A DNA stretch of 64,000 bases from Pseudomonas sp. N3-W (GCF_024970185.1 NZ_CP103965.1:368001-432000), one strand, 5' to 3'. Positions 36,752 to 47,814 are shown, counted from the first letter of the stretch. Translations and numbers: made by a program. The notes: generated by a model not told the origin, from the sequence alone.

Positions 36752-37720
36752 ATGAAGTCGAACAAGACCCTGTTGACCACAGTGCTTTCCATGGGCCTGC
36801 TGGCCAGCGCCGGCGCCACTCAGGCAGCCGGTTGGTGCGAGTCGGGCAAACCGGTGAAATTTGCCGGCCTGAACTGGGAAAGCGCAATGCTGCTGACCGA
36901 CGTGCTGCAAGTCGTGTTGGAGAAAGGCTACGACTGCAAGACTGACAGCCTGCCGGGCAATTCCATCACCATGGAAAACGCCCTGAGCAGCAACGACATC
37001 CAGGTGTTCGCCGAAGAGTGGGTAGGCCGCAGCGAGGTCTGGAACAAGGCCGAGAAGGCCGGCAAGGTCGTCGGTGTCGGCGCCCCGGTGGTCGGTGCCG
37101 TCGAAGGCTGGTACGTGCCGCGCTACGTGATCGAAGGCGACGCCAAACGCAAGCTGGAGCCGAAAGCCCCGGACCTGAAAAACATCGCCGACCTGGCCAA
37201 ATACGCGGCCGTGTTCAAGGATCAGGAAGAGCCGTCCAAGGGCCGCTTCTACAACTGCCCGGCCGGCTGGACCTGTGAGCTGGACAACAGCGAAATGCTC
37301 AAGAGCTATGGCCTGGAAAGCAGCTACACCAACTTCCGCCCAGGCACCGGCCCGGCGCTGGATGCGGCGGTGCTGTCAAGCTATAAGCGTGGCGAGCCGA
37401 TCCTGTTCTACTACTGGTCGCCAACCCCGCTGATGGGCCAGGTGGATCTGGTCAAGCTCGAAGAAAAACCCGGTGTGGACAAGCACGTGACCATCAAGGT
37501 CGGCCTGTCCAAGACCTTTCACGACGAAGCCCCGGAACTGGTGGCCGTGCTGGAGAAGGTCAACCTGCCGATCGACATCCTCAATCAAAATCTGGGACGC
37601 ATGACCAAGGAGCGGATCGAGTCGCCAAAACTGGCGAAAATCTTCCTCAAGGAACATCCTGAGGTCTGGCACGCATGGGTGAGCGACGACGCAGCCAAAA
37701 AGATCGACGCGGCCTTGTAG
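36752..37720 (+). CDS. hutX: HutX: histidine-type ABC transporter substrate-binding protein (ProX/OpuAC fold)
   Basis: 322 aa periplasmic binding protein of the betaine-binding (OpuAC) class, signal peptide about 1-25 (ATQAAG). The mature part begins with WCESGKPVKFAGLNWESAMLLTDVLQ, like betaine/choline binding proteins. With hutW and hutV it forms a quaternary-amine-type importer; in hut loci this system is assigned to histidine uptake. Has its own good ribosome-binding site (TTAGGAGCG) 8 bases before the ATG. Confidence 0.92.
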   Translation: MKSNKTLLTTVLSMGLLASAGATQAAGWCESGKPVKFAGLNWESAMLLTDVLQVVLEKGYDCKTDSLPGNSITMENALSSNDIQVFAEEWVGRSEVWNKAEKAGKVVGVGAPVVGAVEGWYVPRYVIEGDAKRKLEPKAPDLKNIADLAKYAAVFKDQEEPSKGRFYNCPAGWTCELDNSEMLKSYGLESSYTNFRPGTGPALDAAVLSSYKRGEPILFYYWSPTPLMGQVDLVKLEEKPGVDKHVTIKVGLSKTFHDEAPELVAVLEKVNLPIDILNQNLGRMTKERIESPKLAKIFLKEHPEVWHAWVSDDAAKKIDAAL

Positions 37721-37790
37721 GTCGAGCTTCTCCGGCTGCCGCCAACGGCAGTCGGACGCTTGATCGCAACCCCTTGATTGAGAGTCTCTT

Positions 37791-38642
37791 ATGTTTCCCG
37801 AAAGCTTTACCTTTTCCATCGCCGACTGGGTCAACGGTTGGGTCGATTCGCTGGTCACCAACTACGGCGACGTGTTCCGGCACATCTCCGACACGCTGCT
37901 GTGGGCCATCGTCAACCTCGAAAGCCTGCTGCGTGCAGCGCCGTGGTGGCTGATGCTGGCCATCGTTGCCGGCATCGCCTGGCACGCCACCCGCAAGGTC
38001 GTGACGACCGTGGTGATCGTCGGTTTGCTGTTCCTGGTCGGCGCCGTCGGCCTCTGGGACAAACTCATGCAGACCCTGGCGCTGATGATGGTCGCCACGG
38101 TCATTTCGGTGCTGATCGGCATTCCGCTGGGCATTCTCTCGGCGCGCAGCAATCGCCTGCGTTCGGTGCTGATGCCGTTGCTGGACATCATGCAGACCAT
38201 GCCCAGCTTCGTGTACCTGATCCCGGTGCTGATGCTGTTCGGCCTGGGCAAGGTCCCGGCGATTTTTGCCACGGTGATCTACGCCGCGCCGCCGCTGATC
38301 CGCCTCACCGACCTGGGTATCCGCCAGGTTGACGGTGAAGTGATGGAGGCGATCAACGCCTTCGGTGCCAACCGCTGGCAGCAACTGTTCGGTGTGCAAC
38401 TGCCGCTGGCCCTGCCGAGCATCATGGCGGGGATCAACCAGACCACCATGATGGCACTGTCGATGGTGGTCATCGCCTCGATGATCGGTGCCCGTGGCCT
38501 GGGCGAAGATGTGCTGGTGGGGATTCAGACGCTCAACGTCGGGCGGGGCCTTGAGGCCGGTCTGGCGATCGTGATTCTGGCCGTGGTCATTGACCGCATT
38601 ACTCAGGCGTATGGTCGTCCGCGCCACGAGGTGAGCAAATGA
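37791..38642 (+). CDS. hutW: HutW: ABC transporter permease (ProW type)
   Basis: 283 aa with about five to six membrane helices. The EAA-type loop is seen as GEVMEAINAFGANRWQQLFGVQLPLALP. The stop overlaps the hutV start by four bases (ATGA). Inner-membrane channel of the HutXWV importer. Confidence 0.94.
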   Translation: MFPESFTFSIADWVNGWVDSLVTNYGDVFRHISDTLLWAIVNLESLLRAAPWWLMLAIVAGIAWHATRKVVTTVVIVGLLFLVGAVGLWDKLMQTLALMMVATVISVLIGIPLGILSARSNRLRSVLMPLLDIMQTMPSFVYLIPVLMLFGLGKVPAIFATVIYAAPPLIRLTDLGIRQVDGEVMEAINAFGANRWQQLFGVQLPLALPSIMAGINQTTMMALSMVVIASMIGARGLGEDVLVGIQTLNVGRGLEAGLAIVILAVVIDRITQAYGRPRHEVSK

Positions 38643-39469
38643 GCAACGCAGCCATCAGCAAGATCGAAGTCAAAAACGTCTTCAAGATTTTCGGCAACCG
38701 CTCCAAGGATGCGCTGGCGATGATCGGTCAGGGCAAAACCAAGGATCAGGTGCTGGCCGAAACTGGCTGCGTGGTGGGTGTGAACGACTTGTCGTTGAGC
38801 ATCGCCACCGGCGAGATTTTCGTGATCATGGGCCTGTCCGGCTCCGGCAAATCGACACTGGTGCGCCATTTCAACCGCCTGATCGACCCCACCAGCGGCG
38901 CGATCCTGGTTGACGGCGTGGACATCCTGCAATACGACATGCCGGCGCTGCGCGAATTTCGCCGGCACAAGATCAGCATGGTGTTCCAGAGCTTCGGCCT
39001 GCTGCCGCACAAGAGCGTGGTCGACAACGTCGCCTACGGCCTGAAAGTGCGCGGCGAGAGCAAGCAGATGTGCGCCGAACGTGCGCTGCACTGGATCAAC
39101 ACCGTGGGCCTGAAGGGCTACGAAAACAAATACCCGCATCAGCTCTCGGGTGGCATGCGTCAGCGCGTGGGCCTGGCCCGTGCGCTGGCGGCGGACACCG
39201 ACATCATCCTGATGGACGAAGCGTTCAGTGCCCTCGATCCACTGATCCGCGCCGAGATGCAGGACCAGTTGCTGGAACTGCAGAAGACCCTGCACAAGAC
39301 CATCGTTTTCATCACTCACGACCTCGATGAGGCAGTGCGCATTGGCAACCGCATTGCGATTCTCAAGGACGGGCGCTTGATCCAGGTGGGCACGCCGAGG
39401 GAGATCCTGCATTCGCCGGCCGATGAATATGTTGACCGGTTCGTGCAGCGGCGGGCTGCGGTGGTCTGA
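38639..39469 (+). CDS. hutV: HutV: ABC transporter ATP-binding protein (ProV type)
   Basis: 276 aa ATPase. Walker A GLSGSGKST, signature LSGGMRQRVGLARAL and Walker B DIILMDEAFSALD, then the H-loop FITHDLDEA. It ends about 20 residues after the ATPase core and lacks the CBS domains of full-length ProV, so it should not sense ionic strength. Start overlaps hutW. Confidence 0.95.
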   Translation: MSNAAISKIEVKNVFKIFGNRSKDALAMIGQGKTKDQVLAETGCVVGVNDLSLSIATGEIFVIMGLSGSGKSTLVRHFNRLIDPTSGAILVDGVDILQYDMPALREFRRHKISMVFQSFGLLPHKSVVDNVAYGLKVRGESKQMCAERALHWINTVGLKGYENKYPHQLSGGMRQRVGLARALAADTDIILMDEAFSALDPLIRAEMQDQLLELQKTLHKTIVFITHDLDEAVRIGNRIAILKDGRLIQVGTPREILHSPADEYVDRFVQRRAAVV

Positions 39470-39489
39470 GGGAGTTGTGGTGGCTGGGC

Positions 39490-39830
39490 CGGCCCCTTCG
39501 CGAGCAGGTGTGTGGACACCGGAGATCCCCTGTGGGAGCGGGCTTGCCCGCGAAGGGGCCAGTGAAGTTGTATCAATATTCAAGCTGTACGCCTGACTTC
39601 ATCGCAGGCAAGCCAGCTCCCATAGGTGTGTGGACACCGGAGATCCCTTGTGGGAGCGGGCTTGCCCGCGAAGGGGCCAGTGAAGTTGCATCAATATTCA
39701 AGCTGTACGCCTGACTTCATCGCAGGCAAGCCAGCTCCCACAGGTATGTGGACACCGGAGATCCCCTGTGGGAGCGGGCTTGCCCGCGAAGGGGCCGGCA
39801 AAGCTGCATCAATATTCAGGATTTACGGTT
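39490..39830. repeat. 118-bp tandem repeat carrying REP sequence
   Basis: A 118-base unit with REP-type sequence (GTGGGAGCGGGCTTGCCCGCGAAGGGGCC), an inverted partial REP (GCAGGCAAGCCAGCTCCCA) and the spacer GTGTGGACACCGGAGATCCC recurs: the spacer begins at 39512, 39630 and 39748. About 2.6 copies are present, nearly identical. It fills the 371-base gap between hutV and hutH2. No promoter is obvious. Confidence 0.9.
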
Positions 39831-39840
39831 GAGGTCAAAG

Positions 39841-41364
39841 ATGTCCCAGGCTGAAAAAATCGTTATCGCCGACGTCAAACTGCGTTGGCAGGATGTGGTC
39901 GCCGTCGCCCGTCACGGCGCGCAACTTGAGCTGTCGCAGCAGACCTGGGCACGGATCGACAATGCCCAGGCCATCGTCCAGCGCATCGTCGCCAGCGGTG
40001 AGCGCGCCTATGGCGTCAACACCGGCCTCGGCGCCTTGTGCAACGTCTCGCTCAAGGACGAACAACTCAGCCAGTTGTCACGCAACACGCTGCTCAGCCA
40101 CGCGTGTGGCGTTGGCGCAGCGCTGAGTAACGAGCAGACCCGCGCCATCATCTGCGCGGCCATCGTCAACTACAGCCATGGTAATTCCGGCATTCATCGT
40201 CAGGTCGTCGAAGCGTTGCTGGCGCTGCTCAATCGCGGCATCACCCCGCAAGTGCCGTCGCAAGGCTCGGTCGGTTATCTGACCCACATGGCCCATATCG
40301 GCATCGCGCTGTTGGGTGTCGGCAATGTCAGCTATCGCGGGCAGATCGTGTCCGCGCAGCAGGCGTTGGCCGAAGAAGACCTGCAACCGGTTCAACTCGG
40401 CGCCAAGGACGGTCTGTGCCTGGTCAACGGCACGCCATGCATGACCGGCCTCAGCTGTCTGGCCCTGGCTGACGCGACGCGGCTGGTGCAATGGGCCGAT
40501 GTGATTGGCGCCATGAGTTTCGAGGCCCAGCGCGGGCAGATCGCCGCGTTTGATGCCCAGATCATCGCGCTCAAGCCGCACCCGGGCATGCAGCAAGTCG
40601 GCAGCAATCTGCGGGCGTTGCTTGATGGCAGCGAAGTGATCGCCGCCAGCCTGGGCATCCGCACCCAGGATGCGTTGAGCATCCGCTCGATTCCGCAGGT
40701 GCACGGCGCCGCTCGCGATCAACTGGAACACGCGAAACAGCAGATCGAAATCGAGCTCAATTCCGTCACCGACAACCCGATGCTGCTGGGCACGCCGGAC
40801 AACTATCGCGTCATGTCCCAGGCCAACCCACACGGTCAATCCGTGGCATTGGCGGCGGACTTGCTGGCGATTGCCATGGCCGAGATCGGCTCCATCGCCG
40901 AGCGGCGTCTGGACCGGTTGATCAACCCGCACGTCAGCGGTCTGCCGGCATTCCTGGTGGCCAATCCGGGGGTGAACTCCGGGATGATGATCGTGCAGTA
41001 CGTCGCCGCTTCGCTGTGTGCGGAAAATCGCCAGTTGGCACAACCGGCGGTGCTCGACAACTACGTCACCTCGGGTTTGCAGGAAGACCATCTGAGCCTG
41101 GGCACCAGTGCCGCATTGAAGCTGCATCGCGCCCTGGAGAACTGCACACAGATTCTCGCCATCGAGTATCTGCTGGCGGCGCAAGCGTTTGAATTCCTCA
41201 AGGAGCAGCGCTTCGGCGCTGGCACCGACACCGCCTGGCGACTGCTGCGTGAGCGCGTTCCGGCTTACGACCAGGATCGCTGGCTGGCGCCGGACATCGC
41301 CGCCGCCGCGAGTGTCTTGAAAGACCCGAATTTGCTGCACAAGGCTTTACCGAACATCAACTGA
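39841..41364 (+). CDS. hutH2: HAL/PAL/TAL-family protein lacking the MIO triad (HutH2)
   Basis: 507 aa aromatic amino acid ammonia-lyase fold, second hutH copy of the locus. Compared with the neighbouring Hut[16 protein letters not shown] is replaced by [12 protein letters not shown] (residues 142-153): the three residues that form the MIO electrophile are absent. Tyr57 (YGVNTGLG), His87 (SHACGVG), the VNGTP Asn and the QED Glu remain, but the essential Tyr after the QD pair is Leu (QDALSIR). Start ATG 39841. A normal MIO lyase reaction is therefore not expected; a pseudoenzyme, a regulator or a subunit paired with HutH are options. No frameshift is visible: the difference is exactly three codons. 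It may be conserved in other pseudomonads; I cannot verify that. Confidence 0.88.
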   Translation: MSQAEKIVIADVKLRWQDVVAVARHGAQLELSQQTWARIDNAQAIVQRIVASGERAYGVNTGLGALCNVSLKDEQLSQLSRNTLLSHACGVGAALSNEQTRAIICAAIVNYSHGNSGIHRQVVEALLALLNRGITPQVPSQGSVGYLTHMAHIGIALLGVGNVSYRGQIVSAQQALAEEDLQPVQLGAKDGLCLVNGTPCMTGLSCLALADATRLVQWADVIGAMSFEAQRGQIAAFDAQIIALKPHPGMQQVGSNLRALLDGSEVIAASLGIRTQDALSIRSIPQVHGAARDQLEHAKQQIEIELNSVTDNPMLLGTPDNYRVMSQANPHGQSVALAADLLAIAMAEIGSIAERRLDRLINPHVSGLPAFLVANPGVNSGMMIVQYVAASLCAENRQLAQPAVLDNYVTSGLQEDHLSLGTSAALKLHRALENCTQILAIEYLLAAQAFEFLKEQRFGAGTDTAWRLLRERVPAYDQDRWLAPDIAAAASVLKDPNLLHKALPNIN

Positions 41365-41479
41365 CATCAACAAAAAAACCAGCGTGCCAAGGCGCGGCTC
41401 CCCAACGGGCAGACGCGACGGACAACGGGCATCTCCGGAGCGTCTGGTGAGTAAACAACACTCTCAAAAGGAGAACAAA

Positions 41480-43012
41480 ATGACTGCACTTAACCTCATT
41501 CCCGGCCAACTGAGCCTTGCCCAACTGCGTGATATCTATCAGCACCCGGTCAAACTCACCCTCGACGACAGTGCCTCGGCCCAGATCGAAGCCAGCGTCG
41601 CCTGCGTCGAGCAGATCCTCGCCGAGAACCGCACTGCCTATGGCATCAACACCGGTTTCGGCCTGCTGGCCTCGACCCGCATCGCCAGCGAAGACCTGGA
41701 AAACCTGCAACGCTCGCTCGTGCTGTCCCACGCAGCCGGTGTCGGCGAGCCGATCAGCGACGCGTTGGTGCGCCTGGTCATGGTGCTCAAGGTCAACAGC
41801 CTGAGCCGTGGTTTCTCCGGCATTCGCCGCGTGGTGATCGACGCGCTGATCGCCCTGATCAACGCCGAGGTGTATCCGCACATTCCATTGAAAGGCTCGG
41901 TCGGCGCGTCCGGCGACCTGGCGCCTTTGGCCCATATGTCGCTGGTGCTGCTGGGTGAAGGCAAGGCTCGTTACAAGGGCGAATGGCTGCCGGCCACCGA
42001 AGCGCTGAAAGTCGCCGGCCTGGCGCCGCTGACCCTGGCCGCGAAAGAAGGCCTGGCGCTGCTCAACGGTACTCAGGTTTCCACCGCTTATGCCTTGCGC
42101 GGTCTGTTCGAAGGCGAAGATCTGTTCGCCGGGGCTCTGGCTATCGGCGGCATCACCGTCGAAGCCGTGCTGGGCTCGCGCTCGCCGTTTGACGCACGCA
42201 TCCATGCCGCTCGTGGCCAGAAAGGCCAGATTGACGCCGCTGCCGCCTACCGCGACCTGCTGGGCGAGCGCAGCGAAGTGTCCGATTCGCACCAGAACTG
42301 CGAAAAGGTTCAGGATCCGTACTCCCTGCGTTGCCAGCCGCAAGTCATGGGCGCCTGCCTGACCCAGTTCCGTCAGGCTGCCGAAGTGCTGGCCATCGAA
42401 GCCAACGCCGTGTCCGATAACCCGCTGGTATTCGCTGCCGAAGGCGATGTGATTTCCGGTGGCAACTTCCACGCCGAACCGGTGGCCATGGCGGCTGACA
42501 ACATGGCGTTGGCCATCGCCGAAATCGGCTCGCTGAGCGAACGCCGCATCTCGCTGATGATGGACAAGCACATGTCGCAACTGCCGCCGTTCCTGGTGGC
42601 CAATGGCGGCGTGAACTCCGGCTTCATGATTGCCCAAGTAACGGCGGCGGCACTGGCCAGCGAGAACAAGGCGCTGTCCCATCCGCATTCGGTGGACAGC
42701 CTGCCGACGTCGGCGAACCAGGAAGACCACGTGTCCATGGCTCCGGCCGCTGGCAAGCGTCTGTGGGAAATGGCCGAAAACACTCGCGGTGTGCTGGCGG
42801 TGGAATGGCTGGCGGCGTGCCAGGGGCTGGATCTGCGTGATGGCCTGAAGACGTCGACCAAGCTGGAAAAAGCGCGTGCCATCCTGCGTGCAGAAGTGCC
42901 GTTCTATGAGAAGGACCGTTTCTTCGCCCCGGACATCAATGCGGCTAGCGAGCTTCTGGCGACGCGTTGCCTGAACGAGCTGGTGGTGGCGAAGTTGCTG
43001 CCTAGTCTGTAA
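41480..43012 (+). CDS. hutH: histidine ammonia-lyase
   Basis: First step of histidine degradation: histidine to urocanate and ammonia via the self-made MIO cofactor. 510 aa, the length of the characterised P. putida enzyme. The MIO triad ASG is in [11 protein letters not shown] (about residues 142-144), with Tyr53-region [15 protein letters not shown], the LNGTQ Asn, [11 protein letters not shown] and NQEDHVSM all intact. ATG 41480 has an AAAGGAG ribosome-binding site; the upstream in-frame ATG at 41384 is not conserved. Confidence 0.98.
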   Translation: MTALNLIPGQLSLAQLRDIYQHPVKLTLDDSASAQIEASVACVEQILAENRTAYGINTGFGLLASTRIASEDLENLQRSLVLSHAAGVGEPISDALVRLVMVLKVNSLSRGFSGIRRVVIDALIALINAEVYPHIPLKGSVGASGDLAPLAHMSLVLLGEGKARYKGEWLPATEALKVAGLAPLTLAAKEGLALLNGTQVSTAYALRGLFEGEDLFAGALAIGGITVEAVLGSRSPFDARIHAARGQKGQIDAAAAYRDLLGERSEVSDSHQNCEKVQDPYSLRCQPQVMGACLTQFRQAAEVLAIEANAVSDNPLVFAAEGDVISGGNFHAEPVAMAADNMALAIAEIGSLSERRISLMMDKHMSQLPPFLVANGGVNSGFMIAQVTAAALASENKALSHPHSVDSLPTSANQEDHVSMAPAAGKRLWEMAENTRGVLAVEWLAACQGLDLRDGLKTSTKLEKARAILRAEVPFYEKDRFFAPDINAASELLATRCLNELVVAKLLPSL

Positions 43013-43015
43013 TGG

Positions 43016-43086
43016 CCTCTTCGTGAGCAGGCTCGCTCCCACATTTGGAATGCGTTTCCCCTGTGGGAGCGAGCCTGCTCGCGAAG
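43016..43086. repeat. REP pair (inverted)
   Basis: Inverted REP arms (left arm has one mismatch, TCGTGAGC) between hutH and the AAT permease, inside the hut gene string. Confidence 0.87.
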
Positions 43087-43122
43087 CGATTTGCGTCGAA
43101 TAAAAATAATTAAGGACGAGAA

Positions 43123-44532
43123 ATGCAAACGCCAGCAAAAGGTTTGAAACGCGGGCTCTCTGCCCGACATATTCGCTTCATGGCGTTGGGGTCGGCGATC
43201 GGCACCGGGCTGTTCTATGGTTCTGCCTCGGCCATTCAAATGGCCGGGCCTGCGGTACTGCTCGCTTACCTGATCGGTGGCGCGGCGGTGTTCATGGTCA
43301 TGCGCGCCCTCGGTGAGATGGCGGTGCACAACCCGGTGGCGGGCTCTTTCGGCCAGTACGCCGGCACTTACCTGGGGCCGATGGCGGGCTTCATTCTCGG
43401 TTGGACCTACGCGTTTGAAATGGTCATCGTCGGCATGGCTGACGTCACCGCCTTCGGCATTTACATGGGCTTCTGGTTCCCGGAAGTGGCCCGCTGGATT
43501 TGGGTATTGGGCATCGTTTCCGTGGTCGGCGGCTTGAACCTGTGCAACGTCAAAGTCTTCGGTGAAATGGAGTTCTGGTTGTCGCTGCTCAAGGTCGCGG
43601 CCATCGTCGCTATGATCCTGGGTGGCTTCGGCATCATGTTGTTTGGCATCAGCACAGCGCCCGGTGCCCAGGCGACTGATATCTCTAATCTGTGGAGCCA
43701 CGGTGGCTTCATGCCCAATGGTGTGGGCGGCTTGATTGCATCGTTTGCCGTGGTGATGTTTGCGTTCGGCGGCATTGAAATAATCGGCGTGACAGCAGGT
43801 GAAGCCAAGGACCCACAGCATGTGCTGCCCCGTGCGATCAATGCCGTACCGTTGCGTATCCTGCTGTTCTACGTGTTGACGATGTTTGTGCTGATGTCGA
43901 TCTTTCCGTGGCAGCAGATTGGTAGCCAAGGCAGTCCCTTTGTGCAGATTTTCGACAATCTGGGCATCAGCTCGGCGGCCACCATTCTCAATATCGTGGT
44001 GATTTCGGCGGCGATTTCGGCGATCAACAGTGACATTTTCGGCGCTGGCCGCATGATGTACGGGCTGGCTCAGCAAGGGCACGCACCCAAAGGCTTTGCA
44101 CGCTTGTCGGGCAATGGCGTGCCATGGATGACGGTCGTGGTGATGAGTGTCGCGCTGCTGCTGGGTGTGCTACTGAACTACCTGATCCCGGAGAACGTGT
44201 TTCTGTTGATCGCCTCCATTGCGACCTTTGCCACGGTGTGGGTCTGGTTGATGATTTTGTTCACCCAAGTGGCGATGCGCCGTTCCATGAGCGCCGAGCA
44301 GGTTGCACAGCTTAAATTTCCGGTGCCGTTCTGGCCCTATGCACCGATGGCCGCGATCGCTTTCATGCTGTTTATTTTCGGCGTGTTGGGCTACTTCCCG
44401 GACACCCAGGCTGCGTTGATTGTGGGCGTGGTCTGGATCGCGTTGCTGGTGCTGGCTTACCTCACCTGGGTCAAACCGGCCGCAGGCCAGGCCGCGTCAG
44501 TGACGCGAGACCCTACTTTTTCTCATCGATAA
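43123..44532 (+). CDS. AAT-family amino acid permease, probable histidine transporter
   Basis: 469 aa with about 12 transmembrane helices. The family opening ([38 protein letters not shown], in part) is unmistakable for the ProY/HisP-like AAT group. Position between hutH and hutI matches hutTh of P. fluorescens, assigned to histidine uptake. AAGGA ribosome-binding site. Substrate is inferred from context. Confidence 0.91.
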   Translation: MQTPAKGLKRGLSARHIRFMALGSAIGTGLFYGSASAIQMAGPAVLLAYLIGGAAVFMVMRALGEMAVHNPVAGSFGQYAGTYLGPMAGFILGWTYAFEMVIVGMADVTAFGIYMGFWFPEVARWIWVLGIVSVVGGLNLCNVKVFGEMEFWLSLLKVAAIVAMILGGFGIMLFGISTAPGAQATDISNLWSHGGFMPNGVGGLIASFAVVMFAFGGIEIIGVTAGEAKDPQHVLPRAINAVPLRILLFYVLTMFVLMSIFPWQQIGSQGSPFVQIFDNLGISSAATILNIVVISAAISAINSDIFGAGRMMYGLAQQGHAPKGFARLSGNGVPWMTVVVMSVALLLGVLLNYLIPENVFLLIASIATFATVWVWLMILFTQVAMRRSMSAEQVAQLKFPVPFWPYAPMAAIAFMLFIFGVLGYFPDTQAALIVGVVWIALLVLAYLTWVKPAAGQAASVTRDPTFSHR

Positions 44533-44547
44533 CCAAGGGAGGCCAGG

Positions 44548-45753
44548 ATGAAAACGCTCTGGCAACACTGTCACGTCGCAACGATGGCGCAAGGCGTCTA
44601 CTCGATCATCGAGGATGCGGCCATCGTGACGTCCGGTGCGCACATTGAGTGGGTCGGCCCACGCAGTGAATTGCCGGCGGGTGAGTACCCGGCGGTCAAT
44701 GATTTGAACGGGGCCTGGGTCACGCCGGGCCTGATCGACTGCCATACCCATACGGTGTTCGGCGGTAACCGCAGCGGTGAATTCGAACAGCGGCTGCAAG
44801 GTGTCAGTTATGCGGACATCGCGGCTGCTGGCGGCGGCATCGCCAGCACTGTGCGCGCCACTCGTGCTGCCAGCGAAGATGAATTGTTTGCCAGCGCCGC
44901 CAGGCGATTGAAGAGCCTGATGCGCGACGGCGTGACCACCGTCGAGATGAAGTCCGGCTACGGCCTGGACCTGGCCAGCGAACGCAAGATCCTGCGAGTT
45001 ATCCGTCGCCTCGGCGCCGAATTGCCGGTCAGCGTACGCAGCACGTGCCTGGCCGCTCACGCCTTGCCGCCCGAGTACACGGACCGTGCCGACGACTACA
45101 TTGAGCACATCTGCGCCGAGATGCTCCCGGCCCTCGCCGCCGAAGGGCTGGTGGATGCCGTGGATGCGTTCTGCGAGTACCTGGCGTTTTCCCCGGCTCA
45201 GGTCGAGCGGGTGTTCATCACCGCCCAGGAACTCGGCCTGCCGGTGAAGCTGCACGCCGAGCAATTGTCTTCGCTGCACGGCTCGAGTCTGGCGGCGCGT
45301 TACCACGCGTTGTCGGCGGATCATCTGGAATTCATGACCGAAGAAGACGCCATCGCCATGGCCGCGTCCGGTACAGTCGCAGTGCTGCTGCCGGGGGCTT
45401 TCTACTTCCTGCGTGAAACCCAGTTGCCGCCGATGGATGCCTTGCGCAAACACGGGGTGAAAATCGCCATCGCCAGCGACCTCAATCCCGGCACCTCGCC
45501 GGCATTGTCGTTGCGCCTGATGCTGAACATGGCCTGCACCTGTTTCCGTATGACCCCGGAAGAAGCGCTGGCTGGCGCAACAATTCATGCCGCCACTGCG
45601 TTGGGCATGGCCGATACCCACGGTTCGCTGGAAGCCGGCAAGGTGGCGGATTTCGTCGCCTGGCAAATCGATCGTCCTGCCGACCTGTCGTACTGGCTGG
45701 GTGGCGATCTGGAAAAACGCGTCGTGCGTCACGGCGTCGAAACGAGCATTTAG
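44548..45753 (+). CDS. hutI: imidazolonepropionase
   Basis: Third step of the pathway: hydrolysis of imidazolone-5-propionate to formimidoyl-glutamate. 401 aa metal-dependent amidohydrolase: [15 protein letters not shown] (metal His pair), KLHAEQ, SADHLE and ASDLNPGTS (catalytic Asp) are present. Ribosome-binding site AGGGAGG. The hutG GTG start lies 10 bases past its stop. Confidence 0.97.
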   Translation: MKTLWQHCHVATMAQGVYSIIEDAAIVTSGAHIEWVGPRSELPAGEYPAVNDLNGAWVTPGLIDCHTHTVFGGNRSGEFEQRLQGVSYADIAAAGGGIASTVRATRAASEDELFASAARRLKSLMRDGVTTVEMKSGYGLDLASERKILRVIRRLGAELPVSVRSTCLAAHALPPEYTDRADDYIEHICAEMLPALAAEGLVDAVDAFCEYLAFSPAQVERVFITAQELGLPVKLHAEQLSSLHGSSLAARYHALSADHLEFMTEEDAIAMAASGTVAVLLPGAFYFLRETQLPPMDALRKHGVKIAIASDLNPGTSPALSLRLMLNMACTCFRMTPEEALAGATIHAATALGMADTHGSLEAGKVADFVAWQIDRPADLSYWLGGDLEKRVVRHGVETSI

Positions 45754-45763
45754 GAGAGTCGTT

Positions 45764-46567
45764 GTGGATAAGGTTCTGAGTTTCAAAAAAGGCCGTGTAC
45801 CGCTGCTGATCAGCATTCCTCACGCTGGCTCGACATTGACACCGGCGGTCGAGGCTGGATTGGCTCCCGGCGCACGCAATCTGCAGGACACCGACTGGCA
45901 CATTCCGCAGCTTTACGACTTTGCCGCCGAGCTGGGTGCCAGCATCCTGTCCGCCGAGTATTCGCGTTTTGTCATTGATCTGAACCGTCCGTCTGACGAC
46001 AAGCCGTTGTATGCCGGCGCGACCACCGGTCTGTTCCCGGCAACGCTGTTTGACGGCAGTCCGTTATTTCAAGAGGGCATGGAGCCGTCGGCGGCGGAGC
46101 GGGCGACCTATCTGGAACAGGTCTGGACGCCTTATCACAGCACCTTGCACAACGAGCTGGCGCGACTGAAGGCCGAGTTCGGCTACGCCCTGTTGTTCGA
46201 CGCGCATTCGATCCGCTCGGTGGTCCCGTACCTGTTCGACGGCAAGCTGCCGGACTTCAACCTCGGCACTTTCAACGGCGCCAGTTGCGATCCGCAGCTG
46301 GAGGCTCAGTTGGCAGCGATTTGTACCAGACACCCGGCCTACAGCCATGTAGTGAATGGGCGTTTCAAGGGCGGCCACATTACCCGGCATTACGGTAATC
46401 CGGCTGAGAGCATCCATGCAGTGCAGTTGGAAATGGGTCAGTGCACCTACATGGAAGAGTTCGAGCCGTTCCGCTATCGGCCGGACCTGGCGGCACCGAC
46501 GCAGGTGGTACTCAAGGAGTTGCTGCAAGGGGTGTTGGCCTGGGGCCAAAAGCACTACGCCCGCTAG
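45764..46567 (+). CDS. hutG: N-formylglutamate deformylase
   Basis: Last step: formylglutamate to glutamate and formate, the counterpart of HutF. 267 aa. Family features are the opening RVPLLISIPHAGSTLT, ADTDWHIP-like DTDWHIPQLYDFA, and LLFDAHSIRSVVP. GTG start at 45764 after the TAGGAGAG site. Last gene of the plus-strand hut string; a REP pair follows. Confidence 0.96.
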   Translation: MDKVLSFKKGRVPLLISIPHAGSTLTPAVEAGLAPGARNLQDTDWHIPQLYDFAAELGASILSAEYSRFVIDLNRPSDDKPLYAGATTGLFPATLFDGSPLFQEGMEPSAAERATYLEQVWTPYHSTLHNELARLKAEFGYALLFDAHSIRSVVPYLFDGKLPDFNLGTFNGASCDPQLEAQLAAICTRHPAYSHVVNGRFKGGHITRHYGNPAESIHAVQLEMGQCTYMEEFEPFRYRPDLAAPTQVVLKELLQGVLAWGQKHYAR

Positions 46568-46583
46568 TCCATGAGGTAAAACC

Positions 46584-46675
46584 CTGTGGGAGCGAGCCTG
46601 CTCGCGAAAGCGGTGTATCCGTCAACATCAAATTTGAATGACCCACCGCCTTCGCGAGCAGGCTCGCTGCCACAG
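46584..46675. repeat. REP pair (inverted)
   Basis: Inverted REP arms directly after hutG, likely the 3' end structure of the hut transcript. Confidence 0.88.
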
Positions 46676-46842
46676 TGTCTGTTCACTGGACCTTTGCCAG
46701 GCAAACGATTAGTGGCGTACATGACTGACAAACTCTGCCTGCTCAAGTGCATGCTCATTGACGTAAATCGGGTTTATGATGCCAGACGGCACAATAATAG
46801 AAGTCCCCCCAGGGATGACCTCGACCCCTTACGGAGCGCGCA

Positions 46843-47814
46843 ATGCAGACTTTGTACCCGCAGATCAAACCTCACGCCCGGCACGATCTGGCCGTCGATG
46901 AAACCCACACGCTGTACGTCGACGAAAGCGGTTCACCGGAAGGTTTGCCGGTGGTGTTCATCCATGGTGGCCCCGGCGCCGGGTGCGATGCGCAAAGCCG
47001 TCGCTACTTCGACCCCAATCTGTATCGCATTGTTACTTTCGATCAGCGCGGCTGTGGTCGCTCGACACCGCATGCCAGCCTCGAAAACAACACCACCTGG
47101 GATCTGGTCGCCGACCTTGAGCGGATTCGCAAACACCTGGGCATCGAGAAATGGGTGCTGTTCGGTGGCTCCTGGGGGTCGACCCTGGCGCTGGCCTACG
47201 CGCAAACCCACCCGGAGCGTGTCCACGGTCTGATTCTGCGCGGGATCTTTCTGTGCCGTGCGCAGGAAATCGAGTGGTTCTACCAGGCCGGTGCCAGCCG
47301 TCTGTTTCCCGACTACTGGCAGGACTACATTGCGCCGATCCCGCAGGACGAGCGCGGTGACTTGCTCGCTGCGTTCCACAAACGCCTGACCGGTAACGAT
47401 CAGATTGCCCAGATGCATGCGGCCAAGGCCTGGTCCACCTGGGAAGGTCGCACGGCAACCCTGCGCCCGAACCCGTTGGTCGTCGACCGTTTCTCCGAGC
47501 CGCAACGCGCCTTGTCGATTGCCCGCATCGAGTGTCACTACTTCACCAACAATGCCTTCCTTGAGCCGAACCAGCTGATCCGCGACATGGGCAAGATCGC
47601 CCATTTGCCAGGCGTGATCGTCCACGGTCGTTACGATGTCATCTGCCCGCTGGACAATGCCTGGGAACTGCATCAGGCCTGGCCGAACAGTGAGCTGCAG
47701 GTCATTCGCGATGCCGGTCATGCCGCGTCCGAGCCGGGTATTACCGACGCCCTGGTGCGCGCCGCCGATCAGATGGCACGGCGCATGCTTGATCTACCGC
47801 CAGAAGAAGCATGA
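46843..47814 (+). CDS. pip: proline iminopeptidase
   Basis: Cytoplasmic S33 alpha/beta-hydrolase removing N-terminal proline from peptides. 323 aa. HGGPGAGC oxyanion segment, catalytic Ser in [10 protein letters not shown], Asp in HGRYDVICP and His in AGHAASEP are all present. The stop overlaps the dtd start by four bases. Confidence 0.97.
   Translation: MQTLYPQIKPHARHDLAVDETHTLYVDESGSPEGLPVVFIHGGPGAGCDAQSRRYFDPNLYRIVTFDQRGCGRSTPHASLENNTTWDLVADLERIRKHLGIEKWVLFGGSWGSTLALAYAQTHPERVHGLILRGIFLCRAQEIEWFYQAGASRLFPDYWQDYIAPIPQDERGDLLAAFHKRLTGNDQIAQMHAAKAWSTWEGRTATLRPNPLVVDRFSEPQRALSIARIECHYFTNNAFLEPNQLIRDMGKIAHLPGVIVHGRYDVICPLDNAWELHQAWPNSELQVIRDAGHAASEPGITDALVRAADQMARRMLDLPPEEA

Noticed and set aside
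39490..39830. CRISPR-like array
   Set aside because: The unit is one 118-base tandem repeat with REP arms; there are no short repeats with unique spacers and no cas genes.
40264..40300. Sequencing error or frameshift explaining the missing MIO triad
   Set aside because: The frame is continuous, the loss is exactly three codons, and flanking residues and the downstream conserved motifs align without shift. A true error of nine bases is unlikely, but I cannot exclude it.
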